From positions 1-64,000 of IMG/VR virus record IMGVR_UViG_3300045772_000033: a stretch of DNA of 64,000 nt; one strand, 5' to 3'. Numbering within the stretch: the first letter of the stretch is position 1; each line of letters opens with the position of its first letter. A program made the position numbers and the translations under genes. The notes under the pieces were generated by a model. That model was not told where the DNA came from. It saw only the letters and a list, made by a program, of their open reading frames with translations, and did no database searches. This document shows positions 32,018 through 41,743 of this stretch, piece after piece. Source of the stretch: a virus.

Positions 32018-32734
32018 ATGCCCGAAGGACTCACAAGCGCGCTCCAGTCAATCCAGCCTGAGCTTCAGGCTGGCACCGAGGTCGCCGGCCTCGGCTCGAC
32101 GGCCTACAACATGTACAACCAGTACCAGAACCAGCAATACCAAAACCAGCTCCGCTCCTTTGCGCAAGACCCGGCGAAGATGAACGCCTACGCTGCCCAG
32201 TTCACGCAGCCGCTGACTGCCGGGCTGCAAACCGGCGTGGCCAACAATACTCAGGCTTATTTGGCTCAGCGCGGGCTCTCGGACTCGCCGGAGATCGCGC
32301 AGCAGGTGCAGGCCCAAGCCATCGCCCCTTATATCCAGCAAAATCAGCAGAATGGGTATCAGAACGCTTTGCAGGCGCTTCAGGTCGGCGGCGGAGCGGT
32401 CAATCCGAATACTCAATCGGCAAACAACATCTCTGCGCTGGCCAAAGCGTTTGCGGCGCTCAGCGGACCGGGGTCAGCAGGAACACTTATTACTCCTGCC
32501 CAAATCGCAGCCATGACGCAGCAACTGAACGCACCGCGGCAATTGCCCAATATGTATCAGCCGATAGCAGCCGATCCGGGGCCAACGGCGATTGACTCAA
32601 GTGGACTGTCCCCGGCACCTGACTTGAGTGGGCTGTTCCCGACGAATCAGCCAAACGTAACAACCGACTTCACGCCAGACCCTACCGACAGCTTTGTAGC
32701 GGCGCCAGCGTGGTCCGGCGTCGGAGCGAGCTAG
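32018..32734 (+). CDS. internal/ejection-type protein
   Basis: 238 aa, preceded by GGAAGGA. Gln/Asn/Tyr-rich helical middle (YNMYNQYQNQQYQNQLRSFA; NNTQAYLAQRGLSDSPEIAQ) and a Pro/Asp-rich tail. Composition resembles internal virion proteins of podoviruses that form the DNA-ejection channel. No exact family. Confidence 0.5.
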   Translation: MPEGLTSALQSIQPELQAGTEVAGLGSTAYNMYNQYQNQQYQNQLRSFAQDPAKMNAYAAQFTQPLTAGLQTGVANNTQAYLAQRGLSDSPEIAQQVQAQAIAPYIQQNQQNGYQNALQALQVGGGAVNPNTQSANNISALAKAFAALSGPGSAGTLITPAQIAAMTQQLNAPRQLPNMYQPIAADPGPTAIDSSGLSPAPDLSGLFPTNQPNVTTDFTPDPTDSFVAAPAWSGVGAS

Positions 32735-32767
32735 GCGGCTGGCAGCTAGACAGCAAGGAGGCACGAC

Positions 32768-34126
32768 TTGGGATTCTGGAACGCACTTTCGGTACTCGCA
32801 CCTGTCGCGCCGGCGATGTCGGACGCGCAGGATATTCGCGCCCAGCGCGCGCAGGATCAACAGGACTTGGAGTTGAAGAAAGCGCAACTGACGACGCAAC
32901 AGTTCGCGGCACAGAATGAACAGCAACGTCTTCGCGCCGGCACACAGCCCATGTTCAAGGCTGGCAGCCAGCCTGAGTTTAACCGCACATCCGGTACATA
33001 TCAGCAGCCGGCCTGGGACGACAAGAAGCAAACTTACGCGATGGTGGACGTACCTGGCGTTTCGCCAGAAGCCCAGCAGAAGCAAGCACTGGAGTCTCTC
33101 AAGCGAAACCGTGCCGCCGCGAAGGAGCTGATGCCCCCCGGCACGTCGGACGAGAACCTGGATTACCTCGCGTACACCCTCAGCGGAATGAATCCCCCGC
33201 CTAGCACCAAGGTCACTCAAATGACCGGCGACGCAGGCAAGCCCTTCAAAGGCAACGACGGCCTGTACTATGTCAAAGGCAAAAATGCAGACGGCACCAG
33301 TGTGGATATACCGATGGGGCCTAACTACACGCCCCCGGCACCGAAGGCGCCTACTTCTCCCACTTCGCAGTACGCCAATCTCCTGACCAAGCAGATCCTC
33401 GCCAACAGGAAACAAGGGCCGCCGCTGACCAACGAGGAGGCAGCGCAGTTACCAGCACTCCAACAGGCTTTAGACGGTCCAAACATCGCTCGTATGAAAG
33501 CAATGGCCGAGTATAACGCGGCAAACCGTCTGTTTATGGCGACGGACCCAAGCACAAACATGGAAATCGCTGTTCCAATATCCGCTGGAGTTGCCGCGTT
33601 CGATCAAGGGACTCCTTTCCTCGCTGGTGCGGTTTCTTCCCCGACCGGAACAGAAAAGAGTAGGCAGGACTTCTCTAATTCAGGAATACTGCAAGTAAAC
33701 ACGATGCGCAACATCATCGGTAGAAACAGCGGCCTGTTCGGTCCGGGAGCGGGCCGGTTGCAGAACTTTGTTAATTGGGTGGGGTCCAACAGTCCTGACG
33801 CACAGAGATTCCGCACAGCGGCACTCATTTTGGCAGATCACTCGGCAGGCTCATTTGGTGGACGCTCTGTGAAAACGGTGGACGAATTGAAGGACACCAT
33901 AACAGCCATGAAGCTAACCCCCGAAGCGTTGCTTGCCGGATTAGACCAGGACGAGATGACGTTCAACGCTCTGATGAACGCCAGTGGAAGGCTGGGGCCG
34001 AGGACGGGCGGAACAGGCGGTGCCGGCGGAGGCCAATTCGTCGTGATTGATCCGGCCGGTAAGCCTCACCGCTTCGATACGCAAGCCCAAGCGGACAACT
34101 TCAGAACTCTGATTAGGCCCAAATGA
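32768..34126 (+). CDS. internal virion-type protein (TTG start)
   Basis: 452 aa, TTG start six bases after a perfect AAGGAGG. A helical N-terminus rich in Gln and Ala (AQDQQDLELKKAQLTTQQFA) is followed by a mixed middle and a helical C-terminal part (VDELKDTITAMKLTPEALLA) ending with a Gly-rich linker and FVVIDPAGKPHRFDTQAQAD. It looks like a structural or ejection protein of the tail module. ATGA overlap with the next gene. Confidence 0.5.
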   Translation: MGFWNALSVLAPVAPAMSDAQDIRAQRAQDQQDLELKKAQLTTQQFAAQNEQQRLRAGTQPMFKAGSQPEFNRTSGTYQQPAWDDKKQTYAMVDVPGVSPEAQQKQALESLKRNRAAAKELMPPGTSDENLDYLAYTLSGMNPPPSTKVTQMTGDAGKPFKGNDGLYYVKGKNADGTSVDIPMGPNYTPPAPKAPTSPTSQYANLLTKQILANRKQGPPLTNEEAAQLPALQQALDGPNIARMKAMAEYNAANRLFMATDPSTNMEIAVPISAGVAAFDQGTPFLAGAVSSPTGTEKSRQDFSNSGILQVNTMRNIIGRNSGLFGPGAGRLQNFVNWVGSNSPDAQRFRTAALILADHSAGSFGGRSVKTVDELKDTITAMKLTPEALLAGLDQDEMTFNALMNASGRLGPRTGGTGGAGGGQFVVIDPAGKPHRFDTQAQADNFRTLIRPK

Positions 34127-36639
34127 GCGGACAAAAGCCACAGATCGACTATGACGCACTGGCAGACCAAGCCAGAAAACAAGCTACGTCCGCAGTTCCC
34201 GTCCCCAAAAATGCGGCGCAGCCCACTGCCGTCGATTACGATGCGCTGGCGGCGCAGGCGAGACAAGCGCAAGTCCCTGCGCCACCTGCTCCTACTGTTG
34301 CGGCGCCAGCGCCTCAAGAAGGCTTCTGGGCTTCCGCTGTCTCCCCTTTCGTGGGAATGGCTCAGGGTCTCAAATCGGCTGTCTACGAGGGTCCGCAGAA
34401 TCCTACTGAGGCTGCAATCGTAGGCGGACAACCGGGAGTGAGCTTGTGGGACGATGCGACCCCTATCATTGGTCGGGCGGTCTTGGCAGCAAAGAGGATG
34501 CTGGTCGATCCACAGATTGATCAAGGGAAACAGGCGGCGAGTGCATTCAAGCAGGCGGCGCCGCTGTCTCTGCATCCAACTCCAGGGCAATTGGAGCAGC
34601 GACAGCTCGCGCTTGGGCACGGTCTCGCTGCTGCAATTCCTATGCTGGGGCCGTGGGCCGCAAATGTGGGCGAAAAGGAAGGCGAACAGCTCGCGGCTGG
34701 AAACTACCTGGGTGCTACCGGCACAGCGTTTGGCAACGCTGCGCTCGCGCTTGCACCCAAAGGAATATCCAAAATGGCGGGAGCTGCTCCTGAAGCCGCA
34801 CAAGGCCTTGTTCGCGTCGCCACCGGCACTGGTACAGGCCCAGTCAAAGAACTCGTCAAACAGCGCCGGATCGCCAACGCAGGCATCGACGAGGCCAATG
34901 CCGCGGCTGACAAAGCTCACGCCGGTAACACGCAAGACGCACTGCATGAGCAACGGGGCCGCGAGATCGAATATCAGATAGCTGTTGACAGCAAGACTCA
35001 GGAAATTGCTCAAGCAGATCAGTCCGAGGCTGGGCAACTTGCTGCCAAGCAGTCCGCTGCCGAGCGGAAGGTCACCGCGGCCAATGAAGCCATCAGGGCT
35101 AAGCACCAGGCTGTTGCACAGAAGGTGGCCGACGCCAACCGTGCCGCCGAAAACGCACTTGAACTTCGACGTCAGCTTGAGCAGACTTATCAGAAGGCTA
35201 CCGCAGACCACTACGCCAAAGAGCAGGCTACCGACACGCAAGCCAAGGCTGAAGAGAATACCGCCTGGCAGGGTTGGAGACAGAAGACCGCGGGAAAGAC
35301 TCTCGATGGTGGGCTGATCGCCGAGCCACTTCAGAAACTGCGCCTTGACTCACCTGAAGTGGACCGGACGCTAAATCAACTTGAACCCCGCGGCGATGAA
35401 GTTCCGCAGGAATCGCCTTACACACAGATACGCGCGCAAGCAGCACAAAAGCAATTCGGCAAAGACTACGAATCTCTCATCCCGGTCAAGCAAGACGAAA
35501 TTGATGACTTGCTTCATTCCAGCGGATATTCTCCGGAGCCGATTGCGTTTGACCCCCAAGCTGGGCAGCCGATTTCCATCGATCGAGTGCAGCGTGCGTC
35601 TTCTATCCTTCAGCGATATATACGCAGCGGCCGATTTGAGGGGCCGCTGCTCGGAGAAATGAAGCAAGTGGCGAAGGTGTTGCGTAATGCCGTGACGCGG
35701 GCCTCTGCCGATGCTGGAGCTACTCCTGAGCTCGATGCCGCGCGCAACTCTACCGTTACCTATCAGAATGCCTTCGGCCGGGAACGTAATATGCCCGCCA
35801 CTGCGCGCACCATTCGTGAAAAACAACTCAATCCGGAGGCCTTTCAAGAGCGCGCGGACGAAGAGCGCTTAGCCAAGGCGCGTCGTTACGACCCCACCCT
35901 GGTCGATTCTTACCGCCAGGTCAAGGCCGCGCGCAAGGCGCTGGATAGCCTTTCTCCTGAAGATCAGATTCGCAAGAGATTGCGCCAAGTGCCCCCGCCT
36001 CCGACCGTGAATGATCCCCGACCTGGGTTCCGGCTGACCGCTCCGCCGCAGCGCACTCCCGCCCGGCCGGCATCTGGTTCCCCTGCCGAACGCGCGTTTC
36101 AATCGGTGGATCAGCCTTCACGTCCCAATTTCCCTGATCGGCCTATTCCTGATCCTCATCAGACCATCTCTGCCGGCGACATTGCTGCCGCCAAGAGAGC
36201 GGCCGTTGAAGCCAGCGCAGGAAAGTGGTGGACTCGCGGACGCTGGGCAGCAGCCGCCCCGATCATTTGGGCCATGCGTGGATTCTTCGGCGGGCACATC
36301 CCTTCTATCCCCATGGCTGGTGCTGAATCCGGGGGCATTCTGGCTGCCACTCACGTTGGGGTATCTCTTCTTCGCTACCCGCCGTTGGTTGATTTCCTGG
36401 TCAAGGCCCGACCCAAAGACGTTGCGGTTATTCCGTTGGAACTCCGTGGTGACTTACCTGGTCTGGTCTCTCAAGCTCAGCGACAGGGGATCAAGGTATC
36501 TCCGGCACTGCTCGCAGCGACAGGAGGGGCGCTGGCTGCCCAAAAGAAAGAAGGGCCTCAAGGCCTTCAATTACCCATTCCAGTAGCGCAAGCCTTACAA
36601 GCTATGCAACCTACCTTCTCGCAAGGAGCAACTCAATGA
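34123..36639 (+). CDS. large internal virion / ejection protein candidate
   Basis: 838 aa. The first 50 residues hold two copies of a short motif (IDYDALADQARKQ and VDYDALAAQARQA) common at the N-termini of phage structural proteins. Residues about 130-220 are Ala/Gly-rich and could be membrane-active. A long coiled-coil zone follows (SAAERKVTAANEAIRAKHQA; NRAAENALELRRQLEQTYQK). The C-terminus is Pro-rich and then partly hydrophobic (GGILAATHVGVSLLRYPPLV). Overall architecture matches the largest ejection protein of short-tailed phages, including absence of a tape-measure gene. A lytic domain was not seen. Confidence 0.55.
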   Translation: MSGQKPQIDYDALADQARKQATSAVPVPKNAAQPTAVDYDALAAQARQAQVPAPPAPTVAAPAPQEGFWASAVSPFVGMAQGLKSAVYEGPQNPTEAAIVGGQPGVSLWDDATPIIGRAVLAAKRMLVDPQIDQGKQAASAFKQAAPLSLHPTPGQLEQRQLALGHGLAAAIPMLGPWAANVGEKEGEQLAAGNYLGATGTAFGNAALALAPKGISKMAGAAPEAAQGLVRVATGTGTGPVKELVKQRRIANAGIDEANAAADKAHAGNTQDALHEQRGREIEYQIAVDSKTQEIAQADQSEAGQLAAKQSAAERKVTAANEAIRAKHQAVAQKVADANRAAENALELRRQLEQTYQKATADHYAKEQATDTQAKAEENTAWQGWRQKTAGKTLDGGLIAEPLQKLRLDSPEVDRTLNQLEPRGDEVPQESPYTQIRAQAAQKQFGKDYESLIPVKQDEIDDLLHSSGYSPEPIAFDPQAGQPISIDRVQRASSILQRYIRSGRFEGPLLGEMKQVAKVLRNAVTRASADAGATPELDAARNSTVTYQNAFGRERNMPATARTIREKQLNPEAFQERADEERLAKARRYDPTLVDSYRQVKAARKALDSLSPEDQIRKRLRQVPPPPTVNDPRPGFRLTAPPQRTPARPASGSPAERAFQSVDQPSRPNFPDRPIPDPHQTISAGDIAAAKRAAVEASAGKWWTRGRWAAAAPIIWAMRGFFGGHIPSIPMAGAESGGILAATHVGVSLLRYPPLVDFLVKARPKDVAVIPLELRGDLPGLVSQAQRQGIKVSPALLAATGGALAAQKKEGPQGLQLPIPVAQALQAMQPTFSQGATQ

Positions 36640-39017
36640 AGAATTTCGTCCACGCACTTACGATTGCAACGATCCTGCTCTTTGCCACAGCATCCCCGGC
36701 GCAGATCCCCTCCGGCTTCGTCCAGACCACGGCCACGGTTCCTGTCCTCGCCGGCGGCTCGTTCGGCGCCTCGTGGACCAACCTCTCCTCCTCTCCTCAA
36801 CTTGGCCTTCTCGGTTGTGTCTCGACTTTTCAGACTACAGTAAACGGAGCAATCGACTCCTACGGTCACTTTTCGACCCTTTTGGCTGACACTGCGCAAA
36901 TTTGCCCCGCGCCATCAACATGGTCTTTCACCCTGTCCTGCCCAGCAGTGGCCCCAGGTTCGTTCCAGATTCAGGTTCCGATTACTGGCGGTGGTGGAAC
37001 AGAGGACATCTCCGCGCAGATCACCGCGGCGCTTCCGGTCAACATTTGCAATGGCAGTGGCAGTGGTGGTGGAATTACGCCTATAACAAAAGGCGGCACT
37101 GGCTCAACCACGGCAGCAGGGGCTTTTACGAACATCGTAGCACCTGGCGGCACGTTTACCGGGCCGGTGACAGTGGACAGCACCTTGAATATAGGCGCTC
37201 CAATTACTCCGCCTGAGTTCTCTATGGAGCCACTCGGCACGATCCCAGCCTCATGGACTTTGGACGTGACGACTCCTGGCACGGCGCTGGCGAGTCTGAT
37301 GAGCGGAGGTGTAGTCTATCCGCCTCCCGGCACAGGCACTATCAGCGCGGTGCTGGCCAGCAACACGAAGATCGTACTCAGTCCCGGCACCTACTACGAT
37401 AACTTGGTGCTAAACAACTTGCAGAGTGTGTGGATTGAGGGCGCGGGAGGAGGCGGCGCTGGAATCGGCACATCCGAGGGCGTAACGATTCTAGTACCGG
37501 CAAACACATCACTTCCAGCAATCGAACTGCTCAACAGTGGTTCCGCTCAAGGAAACAGTTTCATCACACTGAAAAACTTCAATTTGCTTTGTCCTGCGAC
37601 AACGGTATGCGCAGATGGCCTTGAAGTGACTGGAGAAACCACAAGTATTGCATCTCCTGAAGGCTTGAACGTGATGAACGTCGATGGCCTGACTTTCTCA
37701 TCTGGCACTGAGTACAATAGCAACTATGGCTTTTTCAATGACATTGATTTCAATGCTGCTGAAGTGCTCTATGTTCATATAGACCACTCTGTCCTTATGG
37801 GTGCAATGAACGATGGAATCACAATCACAAATTCCTTGAGCGGTTTTGCGTCTGCTGTCAACGATATTCATATTGACAACTCTACGATTCAAAATGCGGT
37901 CAAGTACGGTTTTTACTTCGCCACCGGCGGGGCTGCCTCAATACATATTGACCACTCTGTGGTTCAGGCCAATAATCACAATGGCGCTGCCCCTTGCGCT
38001 GGAGTTTTCATCAATGGCGCTTGGTCTATGTCGATTGACCACTCCTACTTTGAAACCAACTGTGCAGGAAGCAGCGATCTCAACCTTGCCGATGTGCGCG
38101 TAACGGGTACAGGGACTCAGAATCAGGTGAACGCCGTAAACTCTATTTTCTTGGATGTGTATGGCCAATGGGGTTATTACAATGATGCCCTCGAAACAGG
38201 AGGCGTAATATCTGGAAACACCTTCTCAAACACCGGCCACGCGGTCTATGTCAGCACAACCCATGCTCTGAGTAACGTCCACATCGGTGAGAACTTTGGC
38301 ATGGGAGTCCCTACCATAATAAACACTGGTTCAGGTGGGAATGAGGGCGACAACGCCGTTTCCACAACAGGGCCGACAGGTGATAATTCTACTTTTGTGA
38401 GTGCTATATCTGGTGGACAATTAAACCCCAACAGCCGCGACATTGTTAAATTATACGACGTAAGCACTACTCCAATAACCACTATCTCTGGGGGGTACGA
38501 TGGGAGATTGCTAAAACTCTACTCGGCAGAGTATGGGCCGGTCATACTCCAAACGGGTGGAGCTTCACCTAACGGTATAAAATTGATGGGCGGATCTTCA
38601 AGTGAGTCAATCCCAACAAATGAGTTCGTTACACTCTCTTACTCGGAATATGACTTGGCGTGGCATGAGATTGGCGCGAGCAGTGGTTATTACCCTCCTG
38701 TCAACACCACAACTGGCACCTTCTCAGGTGCTGTGAGTTCTGCGTCTTTTCTTCCGGCACCTACTAATACCGTGACTATAACAACGCTAAGTACACTAAC
38801 AAATTTCATCTCTTACAGTAGTTTTGGCTTATATGTGTTTAGTGAAGCTGCAACTAACACGACTGCGGTATTTCTTTGTGACGCAGGAGTAGGTTGCACG
38901 TCGCTTGCAAATCATATAACGGGGGGATTCACTGTAGCCCAGAATGGTACGAGTTTCGCTGTTGAAACCACGAGCGGCGCAACTGGAAGAATCTTTACGT
39001 GGGCAAGAATTCAGTAA
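36636..39017 (+). CDS. tail-spike-like beta-helix protein with Sec signal peptide
   Basis: 793 aa. The N-terminus MKNFVHALTIATILLFATAS then PAQ is a typical Sec signal peptide with cleavage before Gln. Residues about 210-570 read as a right-handed parallel beta-helix (TKIVLSPGTYYDNLVLNNLQ; AVNDIHIDNSTIQNAVKYGF; SIHIDHSVVQANNHNGAAP), a fold used by phage depolymerase spikes and pectate lyases. The C-terminus is a small beta domain (TTGRIFTWARI-like end). A signal peptide is unexpected on a virion protein. Stop overlap with the preceding gene shows it is part of the structural operon. Confidence 0.75.
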   Translation: MKNFVHALTIATILLFATASPAQIPSGFVQTTATVPVLAGGSFGASWTNLSSSPQLGLLGCVSTFQTTVNGAIDSYGHFSTLLADTAQICPAPSTWSFTLSCPAVAPGSFQIQVPITGGGGTEDISAQITAALPVNICNGSGSGGGITPITKGGTGSTTAAGAFTNIVAPGGTFTGPVTVDSTLNIGAPITPPEFSMEPLGTIPASWTLDVTTPGTALASLMSGGVVYPPPGTGTISAVLASNTKIVLSPGTYYDNLVLNNLQSVWIEGAGGGGAGIGTSEGVTILVPANTSLPAIELLNSGSAQGNSFITLKNFNLLCPATTVCADGLEVTGETTSIASPEGLNVMNVDGLTFSSGTEYNSNYGFFNDIDFNAAEVLYVHIDHSVLMGAMNDGITITNSLSGFASAVNDIHIDNSTIQNAVKYGFYFATGGAASIHIDHSVVQANNHNGAAPCAGVFINGAWSMSIDHSYFETNCAGSSDLNLADVRVTGTGTQNQVNAVNSIFLDVYGQWGYYNDALETGGVISGNTFSNTGHAVYVSTTHALSNVHIGENFGMGVPTIINTGSGGNEGDNAVSTTGPTGDNSTFVSAISGGQLNPNSRDIVKLYDVSTTPITTISGGYDGRLLKLYSAEYGPVILQTGGASPNGIKLMGGSSSESIPTNEFVTLSYSEYDLAWHEIGASSGYYPPVNTTTGTFSGAVSSASFLPAPTNTVTITTLSTLTNFISYSSFGLYVFSEAATNTTAVFLCDAGVGCTSLANHITGGFTVAQNGTSFAVETTSGATGRIFTWARIQ

Positions 39018-39028
39018 TGGGAGGAAAC

Positions 39029-41695
39029 ATGAAGAAGCTACTTGCACTACTCGTTTTACTGGCGGCTCCCGCCTTCGCGCAGATTAACATTGGCAATGGC
39101 GGCGCGGTGAACATCGGATCAGGCAGTGGTGGTGGCGGTATCCCCTACCCCGGCGCTGGGATAGCTTGCTCAACTGGCAGTGCATGGTGCTCTGCATACA
39201 GCGCGGGCAACCAGATTCCGTCGAGCTATCTGAATCTAAGCGCGTATCTGACGACCACAAGCGCCGCTTCAACCTATCAGCCCATATCGTCAATGTCAGG
39301 CTATGCGCTGCTGGCGGGTGCGAATTTTACCGGGCCGGTGAGCCTTTACGGGAAGCAGTTATCTGCTCCGCTGCACGTCAATGCTTCTACCGTGCCAGGT
39401 TTTGTGAGTGACGGCGCAACAGATGTAACCAGCGTTATTCAAGGGTGGTTAACATCGAATCCGAATCAAATATTAGACATTCCGTGGGATGGTGTAACAG
39501 GTCACTGCGCTCTAGTTTCCGCTCCTCTTCAAATCTCTAGTGCCGACGCTGGTATCTGGGGCAGCGGAAAAAACGTAAGAGGGAGTGGTGGAATATGTAC
39601 CAAGACGCCAAACATCTCCCTCATTAACCCATACAACACGGGCGCTTATCCCGGCTCTATCTCGGTGCATAACCTGAATCTAAGCTATGTCGGCACACTG
39701 GCATCAGGAGCAGCGGCCACAGCCACAATCTCAACTGGAGCAGGGGCAGCAGTAACCTCCTATACTGTCACGGCGGGCGGCACATACTACGCGGCTAATA
39801 CTTCCGTTTATGTTAATGGGTGCGCCAACACTCAAGGTTTGGAGACTTTCAGCGGGGGGACAATCACCGCGATTAGTCCGGCAACGGGCAGTCCGGCTCA
39901 GGGTACTCTCGTTACGGCAGCTTCAACCGGGAATTGCATTGATATAACCAACACCGCTAACCAATGGCAGAGTGGCGCGGCTTATGCAAAGTATCACGCT
40001 ATTGTGGTCAACGTAAGTGGGACGAATTATATTTACGCAGCCGCACAGCCAATCGCAAGCGCGGCAACGCAACCATCATGCACAACTTTTGGCTGTACGA
40101 GTACAGATGGCAGTGGAACGTGGACTAATGGTGGTGTGTTCGGCACGGTAGTTTTACTTGGAGGAACCACTGGCGATTCGACAGGTGAAGCTACTACCGG
40201 ATGGGCGATTGACGCATCGGGGATCTTCGGCTACAACGAAGCGTATCTCGACGTGGACAATGTTTCTTCGTGGGATATGGGCGGTCTCATTCGCGTTAAC
40301 GGCGCGTCGATCAATCGCATTTACAATGCATCTGGAAGTTATAATCAAGACGGCAACGGTTACTGCTATGAGAGTACAGGTTCTGCTCAACAATCCAATC
40401 GCCTATGGGGAGTATCTTGCACCACCAGTGCGGGATGGAGCGGATACCTTTCTGGACAAGGTGACTCCTACGTAATGGGAGATATGGGGGGAGCGACTGG
40501 TGGAAACTATGGTGTCCAAAAAGGGTATGAAATCAACGGCCTCTTATTGTCGGCAGATTTCGGGAATAATGAATTGATTGCCGGATACTTCTTACTGATG
40601 GATGGCAACTCTTCCCTGAATGTTACGGGCGGATATATGATGCGAACAACTCCCAGCGTTGTTTCAAACATCGCATTTGCAGGGAGTGGAACGCTGCACT
40701 ACAACGCGGCTGGATTCGGCAGAGTAGGAGATGATTATGGAATCCCGATGGTGACTCAGTTGTCCGGGCATCCCAACGTCAGTGCTTCTGGGTTTATTCA
40801 GACCGCTGGTCTACCTGATCTTGGGGCACGACAGCTTGTAGATGAGAATGGTGTGCAGAGCGCGATTGGCCCATTAGAGGTGAACGACAGTTTTGTAACG
40901 CCAACTGCAACCTCCAGCACGGTCAACAGTCTGGTATGGCAGAATCCGGCAACTGTAGGAGCGATGGGGCATCTGTGGGCTATGTACTATGGTACTGGCG
41001 GCGCACTTACCACAACGGATATTCTTCCGATCCTTAACTCTCCGTCAAGCGGCACAGTGAGTCCCGGCTTTAGCTACGGACCTTGCGTCTACGGTAACTC
41101 TACAAGCACAACTTGCGGCCCAGTGCAGGCAGCGACGGGGTTAGCCGCGCTAGGGATCAATACGACAGACGTAACGGCCAGCGCGAATCTGCACGTTAAT
41201 GGGGTTGGGACAGCAACTAGCTCCGCAAACGTAAACTCCAGTTATTTCATAGTGCAAGGCTATGCGTGGAATCCGAATCTTGGCACTCCGGCAAGCAACT
41301 ATTTAGCCATTGACTGCCGTCTACTCGTGCTAGGTCTCACAGGTTCACCGACTGCCACATATAACTGCCAACCTTCCGTACAAACTGCATCACCACCTCT
41401 GACGCCGAACTGGGCGTGGGCTTTCAATGGGCATATTAACATGACAAGCACAACCGCGCCGACGGCATCTTCTTGCGGCAGTGGAACTGCTGCGGGCAAC
41501 GACAATGCGTTTCAGGTTACAGGCATCTCAGCTGCCACATCTTGCACGGTGACTTTTACTTTTCCTTTGCAGGAAGGTTATTGCACTGCGAATGGAGCCG
41601 TGGGGTTGGTAACTGAGCCGACTGGAACGCACAAGAGTTCTATCGTGTTTGGCATTCTATCGACGGAGACGACAATCACAGCACATTGCTTTTAA
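39029..41695 (+). CDS. second tail-spike-like protein with Sec signal peptide
   Basis: 888 aa. ATG 39029 is chosen because GGGAGG precedes it and the encoded MKKLLALLVLLAAPAFAQ is a perfect signal peptide. VPGFVSDGATDVTSVIQGWL is the start of a pectate-lyase-3-like beta-helix, as in phage spikes, followed by a long strand-rich region and a C-terminal domain found in other soil-phage fibres (TGISAATSCTVTFTFPLQEG). Probably binds or degrades a host surface glycan. Confidence 0.72.
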   Translation: MKKLLALLVLLAAPAFAQINIGNGGAVNIGSGSGGGGIPYPGAGIACSTGSAWCSAYSAGNQIPSSYLNLSAYLTTTSAASTYQPISSMSGYALLAGANFTGPVSLYGKQLSAPLHVNASTVPGFVSDGATDVTSVIQGWLTSNPNQILDIPWDGVTGHCALVSAPLQISSADAGIWGSGKNVRGSGGICTKTPNISLINPYNTGAYPGSISVHNLNLSYVGTLASGAAATATISTGAGAAVTSYTVTAGGTYYAANTSVYVNGCANTQGLETFSGGTITAISPATGSPAQGTLVTAASTGNCIDITNTANQWQSGAAYAKYHAIVVNVSGTNYIYAAAQPIASAATQPSCTTFGCTSTDGSGTWTNGGVFGTVVLLGGTTGDSTGEATTGWAIDASGIFGYNEAYLDVDNVSSWDMGGLIRVNGASINRIYNASGSYNQDGNGYCYESTGSAQQSNRLWGVSCTTSAGWSGYLSGQGDSYVMGDMGGATGGNYGVQKGYEINGLLLSADFGNNELIAGYFLLMDGNSSLNVTGGYMMRTTPSVVSNIAFAGSGTLHYNAAGFGRVGDDYGIPMVTQLSGHPNVSASGFIQTAGLPDLGARQLVDENGVQSAIGPLEVNDSFVTPTATSSTVNSLVWQNPATVGAMGHLWAMYYGTGGALTTTDILPILNSPSSGTVSPGFSYGPCVYGNSTSTTCGPVQAATGLAALGINTTDVTASANLHVNGVGTATSSANVNSSYFIVQGYAWNPNLGTPASNYLAIDCRLLVLGLTGSPTATYNCQPSVQTASPPLTPNWAWAFNGHINMTSTTAPTASSCGSGTAAGNDNAFQVTGISAATSCTVTFTFPLQEGYCTANGAVGLVTEPTGTHKSSIVFGILSTETTITAHCF

Positions 41696-41703
41696 TTGCA
41701 AGC

Positions 41704-41718
41704 GGAGCACGAACGCGG
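41704..41718 (+). repeat. 15-bp direct repeat flanking the third fibre gene (left copy)
   Basis: GGAGCACGAACGCGG at 41704-41718 recurs exactly at 43825-43839, so the pair brackets the gene at 41744-43777. A TTAGATAG octamer also occurs close to both copies. The arrangement could reflect cassette exchange of the fibre gene. Confidence 0.55.
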
Positions 41719-41743
41719 TTAGATAGTATCTGAGGAGAACACG